Assembly (NCBI GenBank): GCA_020091685.1
Contig: CM034601.1
Span: 9,240,419 to 9,304,418, forward strand
Source of the DNA: Lutjanus erythropterus
Taxonomy: Eukaryota > Chordata > Actinopteri > Lutjaniformes > Lutjanidae
Direction of reading: 5' to 3'
Length of the DNA: 64,000 nucleotides
Made by a program: the position numbers and the translations under genes. The notes beneath the pieces were generated by a model. The model made no database searches. It was not told where the DNA came from and saw nothing but the letters and a program-made list of their open reading frames with translations. This document shows positions 42,346 through 54,543 of the stretch, one piece after another; the first letter of the stretch is position 1, and each line of letters begins with the position of its first letter.

Positions 42346-43159
42346 TACAGTCAGGCAGCGCTGACGTGCTCTCACACGTTCATAACCTCAAACAAAGACT
42401 GAAAACCTCATGACATATTTGAGGTTTTAAAATATGCAAGCGTGCCTCTTCAGAAAAAAGACTGCCTGAGCACACTGTTACTCACACAGGGACAGAGTGT
42501 GCGGCACAAAAACTCCACAGGAAAAATAATAATCGGAGGGATGGTGCCTGAGCTCGTACAGTAATAGTGACTCCCCATTTAGCTTTTCCAGCCCGCTGCA
42601 GAAAGAACGCCTCATGACTTTTAGGATTGTGAAAAATGCTTGTGCAGAAATTTACTTTCATGGTGTGCCAGGCAGCAAAACAGATTTCAAGTGATCAGCT
42701 AAAGCTGCTGGGCAAAATAAACGAGTGAGGAAGGAATGAAATGCAGGAATAGGACATTTATAAAGGAGAGAGGAGAAGGAGAAGTTACGAAACAACTGAA
42801 AAACTGCCATTAAATACTTCTTATCACCTTGAAAGAATAAACCAATCCAACAAACTGTTCATCCACTTTGGAGAAAACCTCTTTTTTTGACATGCAGCGT
42901 TGACTAATCCAGGTCATCAGCACATTTCATTCAACCATATCTGGCAACAGTCCCCGTGGTGAGCCAGTCGTGTTTTTCATATCTGCTGCTGTGTTGTAAC
43001 CGGTGCATCAGATCCTTGACAGCAGAGTTTCCCACTGTTAAGATGACAGCAGCTTCAACACGACAGCAGAGCCCAACAAACAACAGCCATCAGTCAGATG
43101 AAATGAGCTGCAACCGACTGATTTCAGCACCATGGACAGAGCCATCAGTAAAAAGTAAA

Positions 43160-43690
43160 GTTTAAAGTTTTGGTATGAATTGCAGAGTTATCAGCTTCTT
43201 TTTTCATATATAATGGGACTAAATGACAGCTTGTGGTGCTCACAGCACCAAAAAAATACATTTGAAAAACTCAAAACCAGCGTCTCTCTCATGACCCACT
43301 TCCTCAAGATAATCCACAGACCTTGTTGTGAGCAGTTTCATGTAGGATACTGGAACTACTTTCTTTAGATTAGAAAGAAAGTAGTTCCAGTAGATTCTAC
43401 CGCAGAAAGAAAGTAGTTCCTAAATGAAACTGCCCACAAAAAAGTCTGTGGACTATCCTGAGCAACCGGGTCGTCATTTCTGGTTTTGCAAATGCATTTT
43501 TTGATGCTTTGAGCACCAAAAGGCAAGTTCTAGTTAGTTCCATTATAGTGGAGGCAGACGTTTCTATGATGTCTAGGGTTGATATCTGCAAATCTCTGCA
43601 ACTCACACCAAAAAAAAATCTAGATGAAAAAATAGCACTACAGGGCAGGGAAAATATGCATTTTTGAATCAGGGGTGAACTGTCTCTTTA
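43160..43690. mobile_element. Palindromic MITE, near-complete inverted repeat
   Basis: The left arm (about 43205-43378) and right arm (about 43379-43565) are reverse complements with mismatches. AATCCACAGACCTTGTTGTG pairs with CACAAAAAAGTCTGTGGACT, and TGGTGCTCACAGCACCAAAA pairs with TTTTGATGCTTTGAGCACCA. The centre is a perfect stem, GGAACTACTTTCTTT against AAAGAAAGTAGTTCC. A second copy of that stem half lies at 43404-43421. Confidence 0.75.
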
Positions 43691-44889
43691 AGATTTTTAG
43701 ATTAGCGAAAACTGATATTAAAAAACATGCTGCTCCAGGCTCAGCGTGCCCACGAAGCACAGGGACATGCTTATATACCTACTAAGTCGATCTATTCGTA
43801 TTGATGTGATTTACAGCTGCTTGTTCAACCTCGTTCATTCTTAAGGACAAAATATTTAAGTGGTTCTCCGGCTGCTCTGCCTCAATTCTCTTCACGGAGT
43901 TTCCTGATGGATGGATAGCTTTATTTGTTGCCAAAGTAACTGCTAACTGTAACTTAGCTGCTGTTAGCTAGTTAGCAGTTCTATTAACTGACTCTCCCTC
44001 CTCCTGGGAACCCAAAACTCCTGTGCTAGAGGTGTAAACACCAACGCTCCCCTGGTGCTCCAGGTGAAGGGACTGCCAGGTGCATGGCTAACTAAGCTAA
44101 TGTCAGATTTAGCAGCAGTCAGTAGTTACTTGAGTAACGCATAAAGCTATCTGTCCACCTGGAAACACAGCTTTTAGGGACAGGCGCCTTACAGAGAGCT
44201 AGAAAAAGAGCTGTCTTAATTGTTAAACAACTTCCATTGCCACTTAAAATCTATGTGACGTGACTCGGGCAGAAATCATATTCATGGACAAGGTAATATT
44301 AAAGTCTCTGTGTGTAGTGTTTGTGCATTTAGACATTTTAAGGTGGAAATATTACATATTATAACTCTAAACACTGAGATTTTTTAATCTTAACAGATCC
44401 TTGTAGATCAAATATATTATAATATTTTTTTTCTCCAGATTTGAGTGATACAGCAACTTTCAAATAAAAAGAGGCAGCTGAGGCTCTCAACAACAGGAAC
44501 ACAGTGCAGATCGCAGATTAAGGGACAACACGTACTGAGAGTGAAGTGTTTCTGCACAGTTTTAGACGTCCATCAGTCATCTGTCTCCTCGAACAGGTGC
44601 GTTTCTTTCTACACATCAGTCCACATCACGTCTGACAGGTCTGCACATGTCACACTTCTATACACCACCACCGCCAACTCTTTTTTTCTTTTCTTTTTTT
44701 TTTAATGGTTCGGTTCTCTTGCTCCTCTTTTCTAAATGTTATGAATTTGTGCTTTTAAGTAAATACTGAAAATGATCGATCAAAGTTCCTGGTTATGGTT
44801 GGATTGTCACTGCTCAACTTTTTCTTTTTTTAAACTACTACTTGTACAATGAAAAACTTTTGTTTCATCATTTGTACTTTATTGTATTT

Positions 44890-45170
44890 TTTAGTATTAA
44901 TTTTTATACTATATTTTTATACTTTCTGATGCTTATTTTTACTTTCTGTAATGTTCATCACAAAGATTCATTGTATGTTTTGTTGTTCACTGTATTTTCA
45001 TACTTAATGTTACTTATTTTGTACTTTCTGTAACATTTATTATTAAGATCTTGCATTGCTTTTTTAGTGTTAATTTTATTTTTATACTTCATATTGCTTA
45101 TCTTTCTACTTTCTGTATCGCCAAGATCTTTTGTCGCACTATGTATTTCTTGTGAATATGTGTGTATCTT
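44890..45170. repeat. Degenerate tandem repeat, about 80-85 bp period
   Basis: Three loose copies start with TTTTTATACTTTCTGATGC, ATTTTCATACTTAATGTTAC and TTTTTATACTTCATATTGC at about 44913, 44994 and 45079. Each is followed by TACTTTCTGTA and AAGAT. The sequence is very AT-rich. Confidence 0.55.
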
Positions 45171-45174
45171 ACAA

Positions 45175-45260
45175 TAAAAACCATCATTTGATGATGACGC
45201 AACTGCAACTTCATTGTATTTGCACAATGACAAATAAGTTTTTGAATCTTAAATGCAGAT
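45175..45260 (+). mobile_element. Retrotransposon 3-prime-tail-like sequence
   Basis: The series CAACTTCATTGTATTTGCAC, AATGACAAATAAG and TTTTTGAATCTTA is like the tails of fish LINE or SINE elements, which end in TTGCACAATGACAATAAA-type words and GAATCT repeats. Confidence 0.4.
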
Positions 45261-46619
45261 TTTTTTTTCTTTTCTTGCACTCAAAAGCCAGCGGTCATTA
45301 TTTTAATTTGACTGGCAGAAAGCACATTTGAAATAATCATTATAATCCTTTTAAAATAGTTGTAAATCAGTTGTGATGTAAGATTGAGGCTTCAGGTGAC
45401 CTCAAAGTCTGGTTGTGTGTCTGCAGTCCGTCCGCGGAGCAGCACAGTTTCACAGCGAGGAACCTTTGTTGTGTTTTTGGAGAACACTTGATCAGATACG
45501 AGTAGGTTTTGTTGAGAGGAGGCTTTTTACCCAGCCGAGCGTGTACAACCTGAGATAAGAGAGAGGGAATGAGCTGTTCTGAGGGGAGGCCGCCCTGATA
45601 CGGTCCTCACACCGAAGCCCCCCAAACAGCCAATCGGCTCATTCGCTGCAGTCCCCACAGCAGCAGCACAGAGACAGAATGAAAACCCCTGACTACCTTC
45701 TGGAAAATGTATGAAAGCGAGATGTGGAGATCCAAGCGGTAGCCCATATCCATTCTGTCTTGTAATGGAAATGTGACACGAGAGGGTGGGAGGGTGAGTA
45801 CAAACCTATTGACTCTGTGAGTGTGTGTGTGTGGGTGACAGAAAAATGAAAGGGGAAAGAAAAAAATCCAAAGAGAAAGAAAGAAACACACACACACACA
45901 CACAGACGGAGGAGAGAAATACATTGTCCTCGTCCTCAGGTGGGGAACGGAGCCAAAGACAGATAGAGAGGGACGTCCAACACCATCCACAAAACCTCTA
46001 ACAGCAGCTGCACTGCAGTATTGATCGCTCAGCTGCCCAAAGACATGTTGTGGACAAAAAAAAAAACAGCCATTATTTTAGAGGCACGTCCATTCGCACG
46101 CCTGTGTTTGACATGAGGAGCATGTTTGAGGCCAAAGACACACCAGATACCTGCCTGCTGACAGGGATTAACAGTCATTTCAAGCAAGTTATGTTGAATG
46201 AAATAAACCATTTTAGCGAGGGCGGGTTAACGTAACGTTTGAGAGCTCGGACACTCTGAATTCCTTAAAGGTAGAATCAATGGGATTTGTCCAAACTGTT
46301 TATAAAAACACCAGAAAGATAGTTTATTTAATAATTTTATCATTCCTAGGATGTCAGATGCCAACATTTTGGGTTGGAAAAGTGTCCCAAACAGCAAAAT
46401 AATGAGAAAATAATGAAATGTATGTTTATATGAGCCTATACAAGCTTTTTTTTCTGATGCATATTATAGCTTTAAAACTAAATTTATTACAAAAAAAAAT
46501 AAAGACAAGATTGAATAAGATTGAAATCGCCCATTTGCTCAAAATAAATCTTAGGTGCATCCTCTGATCTGGCACCTGTATGGTTAAGGTTTGGTTAAAT
46601 TAAGGCAACTGAATCAAGT

Positions 46620-46824
46620 ATTTGGGTTCTTAAGCATTTTTAACGTTAATAAGTGGACTCATAACCACTTTTAGTGTGGATTTCTGGATTCTCAACCATT
46701 TCTAGCATTGTTATATGGGTTCTTAACCATTTTTAACCTTAATAATTTGGCTTTTAACCATTTTTAGCATTGATATTTGGGTTCTTAAGCATTTTTAACA
46801 TTGATATTTGGGTTCTTAACCAAC
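46620..46824. repeat. 31 bp minisatellite, about 6.6 copies
   Basis: Units start at 46620, 46651, 46682, 46713, 46744, 46775 and 46806, an exact 31 base spacing. The approximate unit is ATTTGGGTTCTTAACCATTT then TTAACATTGAT. Copies have diverged by substitution but without indels. Confidence 0.9.
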
Positions 46825-46847
46825 CAGTGTTAAGGTTAAGGCTATAG

Positions 46848-47335
46848 CGAGTATGTTTAGATTATTTGACGCGTGGTTGTATGAGGTACTGGCAGTCAGC
46901 CTGCCCCAAAGTTTGACGAAGCAGCAGGAGTACAGGTAGCCAAGCAATGTAGTGCTGTGGACAGTGATAGACCCCGTGAGGTAAATTTACAGATTTTTCC
47001 ACAGGAGTTTGGTTGGCTTAAAGAGAGTGATATTATATTATTATATTTCCCACCAGGAAAGATCTGTCGTAAAGGCAAAGTGTTGAAATTATTCTAAATA
47101 CAGCGTACCCTTAAACTGATGTTGATTATTTAGGTGGCTGTCTTCAAACTGTCTAAAATATGTTTTGTTGCTGACCCTGTCCACAGTAGTACATTGCTTA
47201 GCTTCGGTGTTGGTGCCTCGCTCTGCTTCTCCAAACTGGGGAAGCATCGCCTGGCGTCTGCTGTGGGTAATACACCGACTATGGATGAGTTCGTTATACA
47301 ACCCCACTATGAAATAATCCAAATTATCCTTCTAA
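46848..47335. mobile_element. Long-inverted-repeat MITE, copy C (complete, shorter)
   Basis: The left end GAGTATGTTTAGATTATTTG and the right end read in reverse, AAGGATAATTTGGATTATTT, are inverted. The inverted similarity includes AGCAATGTAGTGCTGTGGACAG against the reverse strand near 47180-47200. Its interior (ACAGGAGTTTGGTTGGC) matches copy A at 22296-22313. It directly follows the 31 bp minisatellite. Confidence 0.65.
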
Positions 47336-47707
47336 TGTCATGTTTTCAAGCTGTGGGAATTTAAATTAAATTAAGCAAGAAAACATAAAATCATCATTTG
47401 TCAGTGCCAAAAAAGAAATCTCATCAGCATCTTCTGCTCTGCTACATGTACGGTTAAGATTTAGTTAAGTTAAGGCAATTATACCTATTTAGTTAAGGTT
47501 AGAGAAGCATCATGGTCATGGTTGAATGAAAACCTTGTTACATGTTCGTAAGAGATGGGCTACATTGTGTACTTTGTCCGCCCACACGTCAATCCACCGT
47601 GACCTCCCGCCTATGTGGTTGTGCAACAGTACAATAACATTACCGCTCCATTCAATTATGTGGAATACATAACTAAATTACCAAGTCGTCTGTTCAAGAA
47701 AACTGAT

Positions 47708-48333
47708 ATTTTTCAAGGCCCACCGTGTAAAATTTACAGATTTATTGGTTGAATATGCCAGAAATTGAATATCTTCTTTTTAAAGCAGCGTGGTCTCCAA
47801 AACCAAACAGGCTAAGAGAGAAGATCTTAAAAGAAGATGAGCCGCCCACCAAAGCTAACCAGATTAACATGCATGTTCTGACTTACCTACTAGAAGAGCA
47901 GCTCGCGTCTATATCATCAGCCCTTTTTACTGAATTTAAATCATCTCTCAAAACTAAGGGAGGCCATGACAACTTAACTGAGGAACGCTTCCATCTTCGC
48001 TGAGACATGCGCCAAACTGAATGCCAAAACCACAGACTTGGAGGGACGAGGCCGGCGAAATAATATTGGGATCGTTCCTCCGGTCTGACAGAGTCTATTG
48101 AGAGACCCGCAGCGTCTTCCTCTGAAGATAGAGGCAGAGATAATCGGCGACGAAGCGCTATTGACTCCCCGGAGCAAGACCTTACCTTAGCATGAGCTGT
48201 GTATATCTACAGTAGGGTGCATGGAGTTCATCATGTTGCTCTGCCACGTTTCTACAGTAGTCCAGAACAGACAAACCAAACAGTGGCTCTGAGTAGATGC
48301 CACTAAATCTTAAACACTGTTCCTTTAAAGGAT
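47708..48333. mobile_element. Dispersed element carrying an L1-like ORF1 relic
   Basis: The left end reads CCCACCGTGTAAAATTTACA. The right end, in reverse, reads GGAACAGTGTTTAAGATTTA. These are loosely inverted and resemble the GTGTAAGATTTA family seen at 32334. The coding relic lies inside. Confidence 0.45.
47749..48110 (+). pseudogene. Degenerate L1/Tx1-like ORF1 fragment
   Basis: A plus-strand frame of 84 codons reads KILKEDEPPTKANQINMHVL, YLLEEQLASISSALFTEFKS and SSLKTKGG. In a shifted frame further on comes ETCAKLNAKTTDLEGRGRRN then NIGI (about 48001-48075), followed by a stop. The end of a coiled coil followed by DLEGRGRRNNI is the typical start of the RNA-binding part of L1-type ORF1 proteins. 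It is short, frameshifted and without ORF2, so it is a dead relic. I judge this from motif memory only. Confidence 0.4.
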
Positions 48334-49028
48334 CTGGTGTTTGCTCTGTCAGGTCCGGGGCTACTCACCGGACCCTTAATTGCAGATGACAGCGAGGGAA
48401 ATATCAGTAAGTGAATTTTGTTTTTGCCGTTGCTAAGGCTCACCAGCTTTCACTTGATACACGTAGCTTTTTTTGTCTTATCAGTCTAGTCGTCTGTTTC
48501 TTTGTGGCACAGTGAGCAACGCTTTATAGGTTCTCAAGACCAGCGGTTACGCAGAACAAGTGCAGCTACTTTTCTTAGAAAACACAAAGATTTCCTGTTT
48601 TCTTGGAAGTTACACATCTTGTTCCAGTCTGCTGATTCTGAATGATACCTCATCATTGGGTCTGTCTGCCTCTAAATCTCATATTTTCTTTGCAGGTGTA
48701 ACAGCACAGAGACAGAGGCTAGCTCTTGATCTTAGTGAGGGCAGCTACACTTGGATGATTTGTGTTTGTTCTTGCGACGATCACTTCTGCTTCTTTTGAA
48801 ATGAAAACAATTGATGAAAAAAAAGAAAAAACAGCACATTTGTATGGCGAAATACAGAGTGCCAGATTCACTAAACTTTGCCCACATGTGTGATTTCTGT
48901 TTTGTCAGTTAGATGAGACACACGTTTAAAGTATAGCACACGTTCACTCTGGCACTGCTTCCAAGACCACATCTCCAACTTGTACATAAGCTGCCAAAAG
49001 GAAAAGACAGAAGCAGTCCATCACTCAC

Positions 49029-49268
49029 CTCGGTCGGTGTCGTACAGGAAGACGAACTTGTTCCAGTCGTAGTGGTCGAGGAGGGACAGGAGTGCCCCCC
49101 GGATGGACGGCCGGAGCTGCAGGGTGAACTGGCTCTCGCCCTCGGTGGGGAAACTGGGCGTGATGAGGGAGATGTGCAGGGCGCTGCAGAAGGACGTCAA
49201 CGTGTGGACGGAGCGCTTGTCGTACAGGCCGAAAATGGCGAAGACACCGCGGGAATACTGGGAGCAAA
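49029..49268 (-). CDS. gria4: gria4 exon 3: amino-terminal domain, lobe R1
   Basis: This 240 bp exon encodes [19 protein letters not shown] through [10 protein letters not shown]. It belongs to the LIVBP-like amino-terminal domain that drives AMPA subunit dimerisation on the extracellular side. The acceptor is a polypyrimidine run ending CCCCAG before 49268, and the donor is GTGAGT after 49029. The exon opens with two bases (TT) that complete a Phe codon begun in exon 2, and ends with the first G of a Gly codon finished in exon 4. The 240 bp length equals the family norm. The FGLYDKRSV and [21 protein letters not shown] stretch is GluA4-like. The Cys in SFC is the conserved ATD cysteine. Exon 2, which should encode the start of the domain, was not found in the remaining 14.7 kb to the right. 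Confidence 0.96.
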
Positions 49269-52200
49269 CTGGGGAAGAAAACAAGAACAAACGTCAATTA
49301 ATAAATAAGAAGACAGAGCTGAGGTGATGGGAGGGAGAGAGGAAAACAATATGTTAATTTATGTAAACTGGGTTGTGAAACTTTTCAAAAACTTCAATGA
49401 AGTTTAATGAGAGCAAATGAAACCAAAAAGGAGCCTTGAAGAGGGCCAGGAAGGCCAACCCAGCCCTCTAAAGACACATAAGCATCTTTGTTTCTTCACA
49501 GTCGGACGGTAATCAGTTTATTCCAAATTCTTCATCTGCTTTACCCCAAAACAGTCAGTGCTTTTTCTGTTTCTGCGTTTTCTCTGAAATTATTCAACTA
49601 ATCTGTTCCCCTCTTTGCATCATAACCTTCCTGTCAACACACTCTGCTCAAGTAATTTCACACAGTAGTCCCTGACCGGCTCAACATTTGGCACAAATCG
49701 AACTTAAAGTTTAGGAAGTTAGGAAGAACTAAATGCAAAAATGCATTTTATTTGTACTGAAATATTTTTGAGATGTTTAAAAAGAATAAATAAAATTTTT
49801 GGAGCTTGTGGAACCACTTTTTTTTAGTAGTTTAGTGCAATATTTTCAATGTGTAATTTGTCTTCAGTAGCTGACCACATTTCAAAGTAATCTGATCCAA
49901 CCTTGGATTTGAAAACACACTGCTGAGGGAAAAAAATGGAACCGTCATTTGAACGTTATATATTCAAAAAAATCTTTGTTTTCCTACTGGTTTCTCTTTT
50001 TTGAACGAAAATAAGTTTCATTTTCATCCATTATTCTCAAATCAAACATCCTCACACTTCTACAACCAAGATGTCGTCAGGCTGTGAATCAGTTTATCTT
50101 TTATTAAGCACATTTCTCTCCTGATAATTTCTTTGTGTAGAAGCAAAACAACAACACCACACACAATGAGGACTCATCTCGAGGGGAAAAACATTCTTTA
50201 AATGAAACAAATCTTGGGACAATGCCGGAAAACTACCGCCGACACACACAAAGTGACGTTTCCAGTTTCTTTTTGGATTAATGGAAGTACCTGAACAGTG
50301 AAATGCACCTGAGCAGATGACGAAGACAAAAGGACGCTCAGTGTTTTGAATGACAATCGATGGTTAGAAAACGCGGTGCAAAAATCACCCCGGCGATGAA
50401 TGCTTGGCACCACGACTGGAAACAAAATAACAAACCATTATCGCGCTGATTACCACTTTAAATCCTTTCAGGAGAACCACTGAATGCGGTAAACAGAGAT
50501 CAAAACCAAGCGTATCCGTTTCCTCTGATGCTTTCATCTCAAAGCTGCTCTCTTCCCTCATTTAAACAGCAACAACAGCACCAACATCTCCCAGCGACAC
50601 GTTGAATCATTCCCCTCGTTGCTGTGTGGATATATTCTTGAGGACGTATCCCCCATTAACAAAACACATCGCATTCACACTGCGCTGCTTCATGACATCA
50701 AAACAGCACAAACTCAACCTGCAACTGTTGCGTTTTTTATTGGTCAAGACTTTGAATTAGTGGAAACTTTGCATTTTCATAAAGTCTACACACGCTGTGC
50801 TGTACACGCATGCACGTTGTGTGTGCGCCGCTTAAGGAGATCTCCTCATTATAGAAAGGTTTGGCTGTCTACAAGAGCCGTACTATAATTGCCCACTTTT
50901 TACACACAACAAGAGAAAGGGAAGATAATGAGCATCCTCTGCCAGTTTCCGGGTACGAGGAGAATCAGAGCGAGCAGCAAACTGAAGGAAGAGCTCAAGA
51001 TGTTGCTCTTGTTAAAGGAAAATGGGGGGTGGGGAAGCAAACAAGAGGGCTGCTTTACTGACAAACCCATTGTTTCCATGCAGAGTGCAGTACTTTACTG
51101 TAGAGACACAGCCCGTGTCTCGTCTGATGTGCCTGCAGCATCCTCCCTCAGAGAGACAAACAAGACAACAGTCAGAGAGACGGAGCGAGGAGAGCCATGC
51201 TTCCTCTGTTGTACACACAATTAAGGTACACGGAGGTGCCGGGAACGATCAGGAGAAACACAGCAGCCAGGACTGTGCTGTTCTTGGATTTGTTGTAATG
51301 TCATAGCTAAAGATTGCTTTCCCTCGTGTAATGACTCATTTTAAGTTTGTCTCAGTGGGTAACCTGCAAAAAAAGTTATTAATGGGTAAAAAATATGTTT
51401 ATATAAAATGGGTAAAATGAGCTAACTGCAGGCAGGCAATGGATGAGAACAATAGAGCTCAACACCGAGGTTCTGACTGAATATCCCATTCATCCTCTGC
51501 ATAGATATCAACCTTTTTTTAAGAAAAACACATTTTATCTGCAATGCCATTGAAAAGTACTACCCACAATCTCAAAGTGTAACACTGAGGGCTGTGATTG
51601 GTGTATCTCACTGTTGCCATGGAAATGTTTACCCCCCCCGTGAACGGGAAATTCCACCAGCTCATTAGCTAGCTAACATGACGTCGTTATGTCACAGTGA
51701 ATATTATAAAACATATTGCAACACTTGCATTAACAGCATAAACATAATAATGACAAAGGTTAAATTTAAGAAGAAATGGTATCATTCGCAATGGTCTATG
51801 GGAGGAGTAGTTCCTTCACTCTACACTTTTCACTCCCAGTTTTTGTACCCTTGAATTTTTGTCGTAGTTGGTTTGTTTAGTTCCAGGCCTAAAACTCTTT
51901 ATTTAAGGGTTTTCTACATGGGAAAGTCAAAGTTGCTATTGAAAAAAATCAGTGGTCACTGTTTAGCTCTATAACTCACACATACAATACAATGATATGG
52001 TTTTTTTTTCCCCTCGAGACATCAGAAATAAAAATGATTGTGCAGCCTTTTTAACATTTATATCCACTAACACAGCAATAACAACTCTAATCAGCCACCA
52101 GGATTTATTCAGAAAGTCTATAACACAACTTTTGACCTCACATTCTGCAAATAATGGGACGCCTCCATCTGATCTGACAGTGATGTAGGGCAGCGGAGGA

Positions 52201-52880
52201 TGACAAATTGTGGACGATACATTAATTGAAGGCCAAATCGGATGTTTGAGAGAAATTCGATCAGGGACCATGAGAATAAAGTTGTCTGTGGCTTTACGGT
52301 TAGCAAAAGAAAGTTCCAAAAAGTATTAGTTTTTTGATGGCTGCAAGCCAGGCTCACTGTCAACATGGAAATGTTCACATTCACTGGGAAAGACAAGAAA
52401 CCTATAGTGTTTTTTTTTCTCTTTGTTCTTCATTTATTTGTCATAATGATCGGGATGACGGTTCTTAAGATGGACAAGTAAATTTGAGGAGTTGAGGGAA
52501 TGTGATTGGCTCCTGACTGACGCTGAGCGATCACTGCAAACAGCAGCTCTGCTATTCGATTCAGACACTTTGAACAAACCTGCATACTGCAGACACACTC
52601 ACGTCAAGAGCACATTTATTTTACAATTAAAGCATCATCATCATATCGGCAGAAGTATCAGCATTTTGAGCTGATACCTATATTTCATTTTCAAGCATTT
52701 CTCTGCTGGTACCTGTGATGTGCCAGTAATATTGTGCCTCCGTAGTTTTTTTTCTTTCTTTCTTTAAGAGAGCACACAGTTTACAGAGAAGATCTGAATG
52801 CTGAAGCAGAAAAAGCTGCTGTTATTTGCACATATGGACAAATCTGCTCCCTGAAGACCACAGTAACATTTACTGTAAGG

Positions 52881-52881
<1 letters not shown>

Positions 52882-52934
<53 letters not shown>
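52882..52934. repeat. (TG)26 microsatellite
   Basis: Uninterrupted TG run of about 53 bases. A CA run (53073-53101) lies 140 bases to the right in inverse orientation. Confidence 0.95.
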
Positions 52935-52936
<2 letters not shown>

Positions 52937-53072
52937 ATACTGAAGCTTGGTAGAGGGAGAGAGAGAGTCCATTCAACCAAGAAAGGAGTCCAGAGGTTGG
53001 AAAATCCTCACAGCCCACTGATGTCCCCTCAAGGGATGGGATGACATCAACACACACATCCCCCCTCCCCAC

Positions 53073-53101
53073 CACACACACACACACACACACACACACA
53101 A
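53073..53101. repeat. (CA)n microsatellite
   Basis: About 14 CA units preceded by a C-rich stretch (CCCCCCTCCCC). Confidence 0.9.
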
Positions 53102-54503
53102 ATACACACATTTCTCTGAATCCCTATATGTCAACCCTCTCTGTTGATGTCACTGCTATTATGCAGAAATACAAGTTAGAATAACAACATTAATATGCAT
53201 GTAGAAAACCTGCAGGTCTGAGATCAGAACCTTGTTCAAACTTTGTCTCCCCCTGCTGTGTTTGTCTCTAATTACTGCCTGTTTCAAACCACAAGGGTTT
53301 AACTCATTCTGAACTGAAGCTGATAAAACATAAAAACAACACTAATACTGCCCCTATAACCAATTATAATATACTTCAACTGCTGCTGCTATGACTTTAA
53401 ATGATACCATTCTACATAATGACATGTCACATCCTGTTATACGCTGACTGAATTTGTGGTATATGTCATACATATCTGTGCATATTAGTAAACACGAGGT
53501 CTGAGAAATCAATTGCACGATTTTATGACATAAAAACTTTTTTGCTCTTCTCAATGTAGTAGGAACTCCTGTAGAATCCTGTCTGGATTAGATGGAGGCT
53601 TTTATTCTGAAGGGCACAGTACCCCATTTTTGTTATGCTTCCTTAACTGTTACGAATATATTTTTAATGGAAGTCAATGTGTCTTCCTGTGGAATAGAAA
53701 CACTTTGTTTTAAAATCCGTTTTAATGCAATCAGAAGTAAAGCAACTGTATTAATTTACAAATCATGTACATGTACACTTATTGTGTTCTCTCTGGTACA
53801 CAACCCTGTATTTGTACAGACGGACCAGTGAAAACCAGGACGTACGGAGGAAAAAAACACAGACAGGAGGCGCAGGTTTGGAGAGGTGAGGCTAAGTATT
53901 AAGCAGAAAAGAGCAGCAGTTTGTGCTTAAGATTTGGAGAAACAGAAACCCGTTTGGATCGAATAGCTGCTACTGATAATGCAGTAAACATCAACAGTAA
54001 ATAATACTCTGTGTAGCTTTAGGGAAGAATATTTTGTACTTTTACTTATAATTTTTGTAGTGGAGTAATATTTCAAAAATGCAATAGTACTTTTTTCTTT
54101 CAACTTCACTGTAAATACATTAAGATAAAAACAAGTATTATGTAATATACTTCAAGTAGCAAAAGAAAAAGAACTCATAATGCATAGAGGTTTTAAATTT
54201 TAATGACTTCACTGTGTAGCTAACCTGTAATAATACATCATGTTTTACACCTTGATTATATTTTGTATTACTGATCTGCAAAGTAACTAAATAAAAAGTA
54301 AATAGTTTCCCTCTGAAATGTAGTGGAATAGTAGCAGAAAGTGGAACCTAAAGGTAGAATTTCTAATTCGATCCAGATTAATGTTTAACGATAAATATAA
54401 TAAGGCTATAAGATGAACATGTGACACCTTTAATTTCTGAAATAGTTGTTTTTTCTCTTTAGATCTGGCCTTTAAAAATAATTAAAGTATCTAATTAACA
54501 AAT

Positions 54504-54543
54504 TTGTGTGTGTGTGTGTGTGTGCGCGCGTGCATGTGTGTGT
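54504..54543. repeat. (TG)n(CG)n alternating purine-pyrimidine tract
   Basis: TG repeats pass through GCGCGCG and GTGCATG back to TG, about 40 bases of strict alternation that favours Z-DNA. Confidence 0.85.

Larger units (their letters stand above)
34180..49028 (-). other. gria4: gria4 intron 3 (14.8 kb, largest complete intron)
   Basis: It contains a GC-richer unique island (34640-35090), hAT-like fragments (35619 and 36600-37117), a LINE-like tail (38120-38480), a long polypyrimidine tract split by a 1.8 kb hAT element with a nested second element, opposed TG and CA tracts, a palindromic MITE, a degenerate 80-85 bp tandem repeat, a 31 bp minisatellite, a long-inverted-repeat MITE and an element carrying an L1-like ORF1 relic. 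No exon between 3 and 4 is expected or seen. The 185-codon frame at 38712-39269 has no recognisable domain. Confidence 0.8.

Noticed and set aside
46620..46824. 31 bp tandem units as a CRISPR-like array
   Set aside because: The units are contiguous without spacers and the DNA is a vertebrate intron.
49025..49327. Alternative frames on both strands over exon 3
   Set aside because: They are shadows of exon 3. The conserved GRIA protein is in only one frame.
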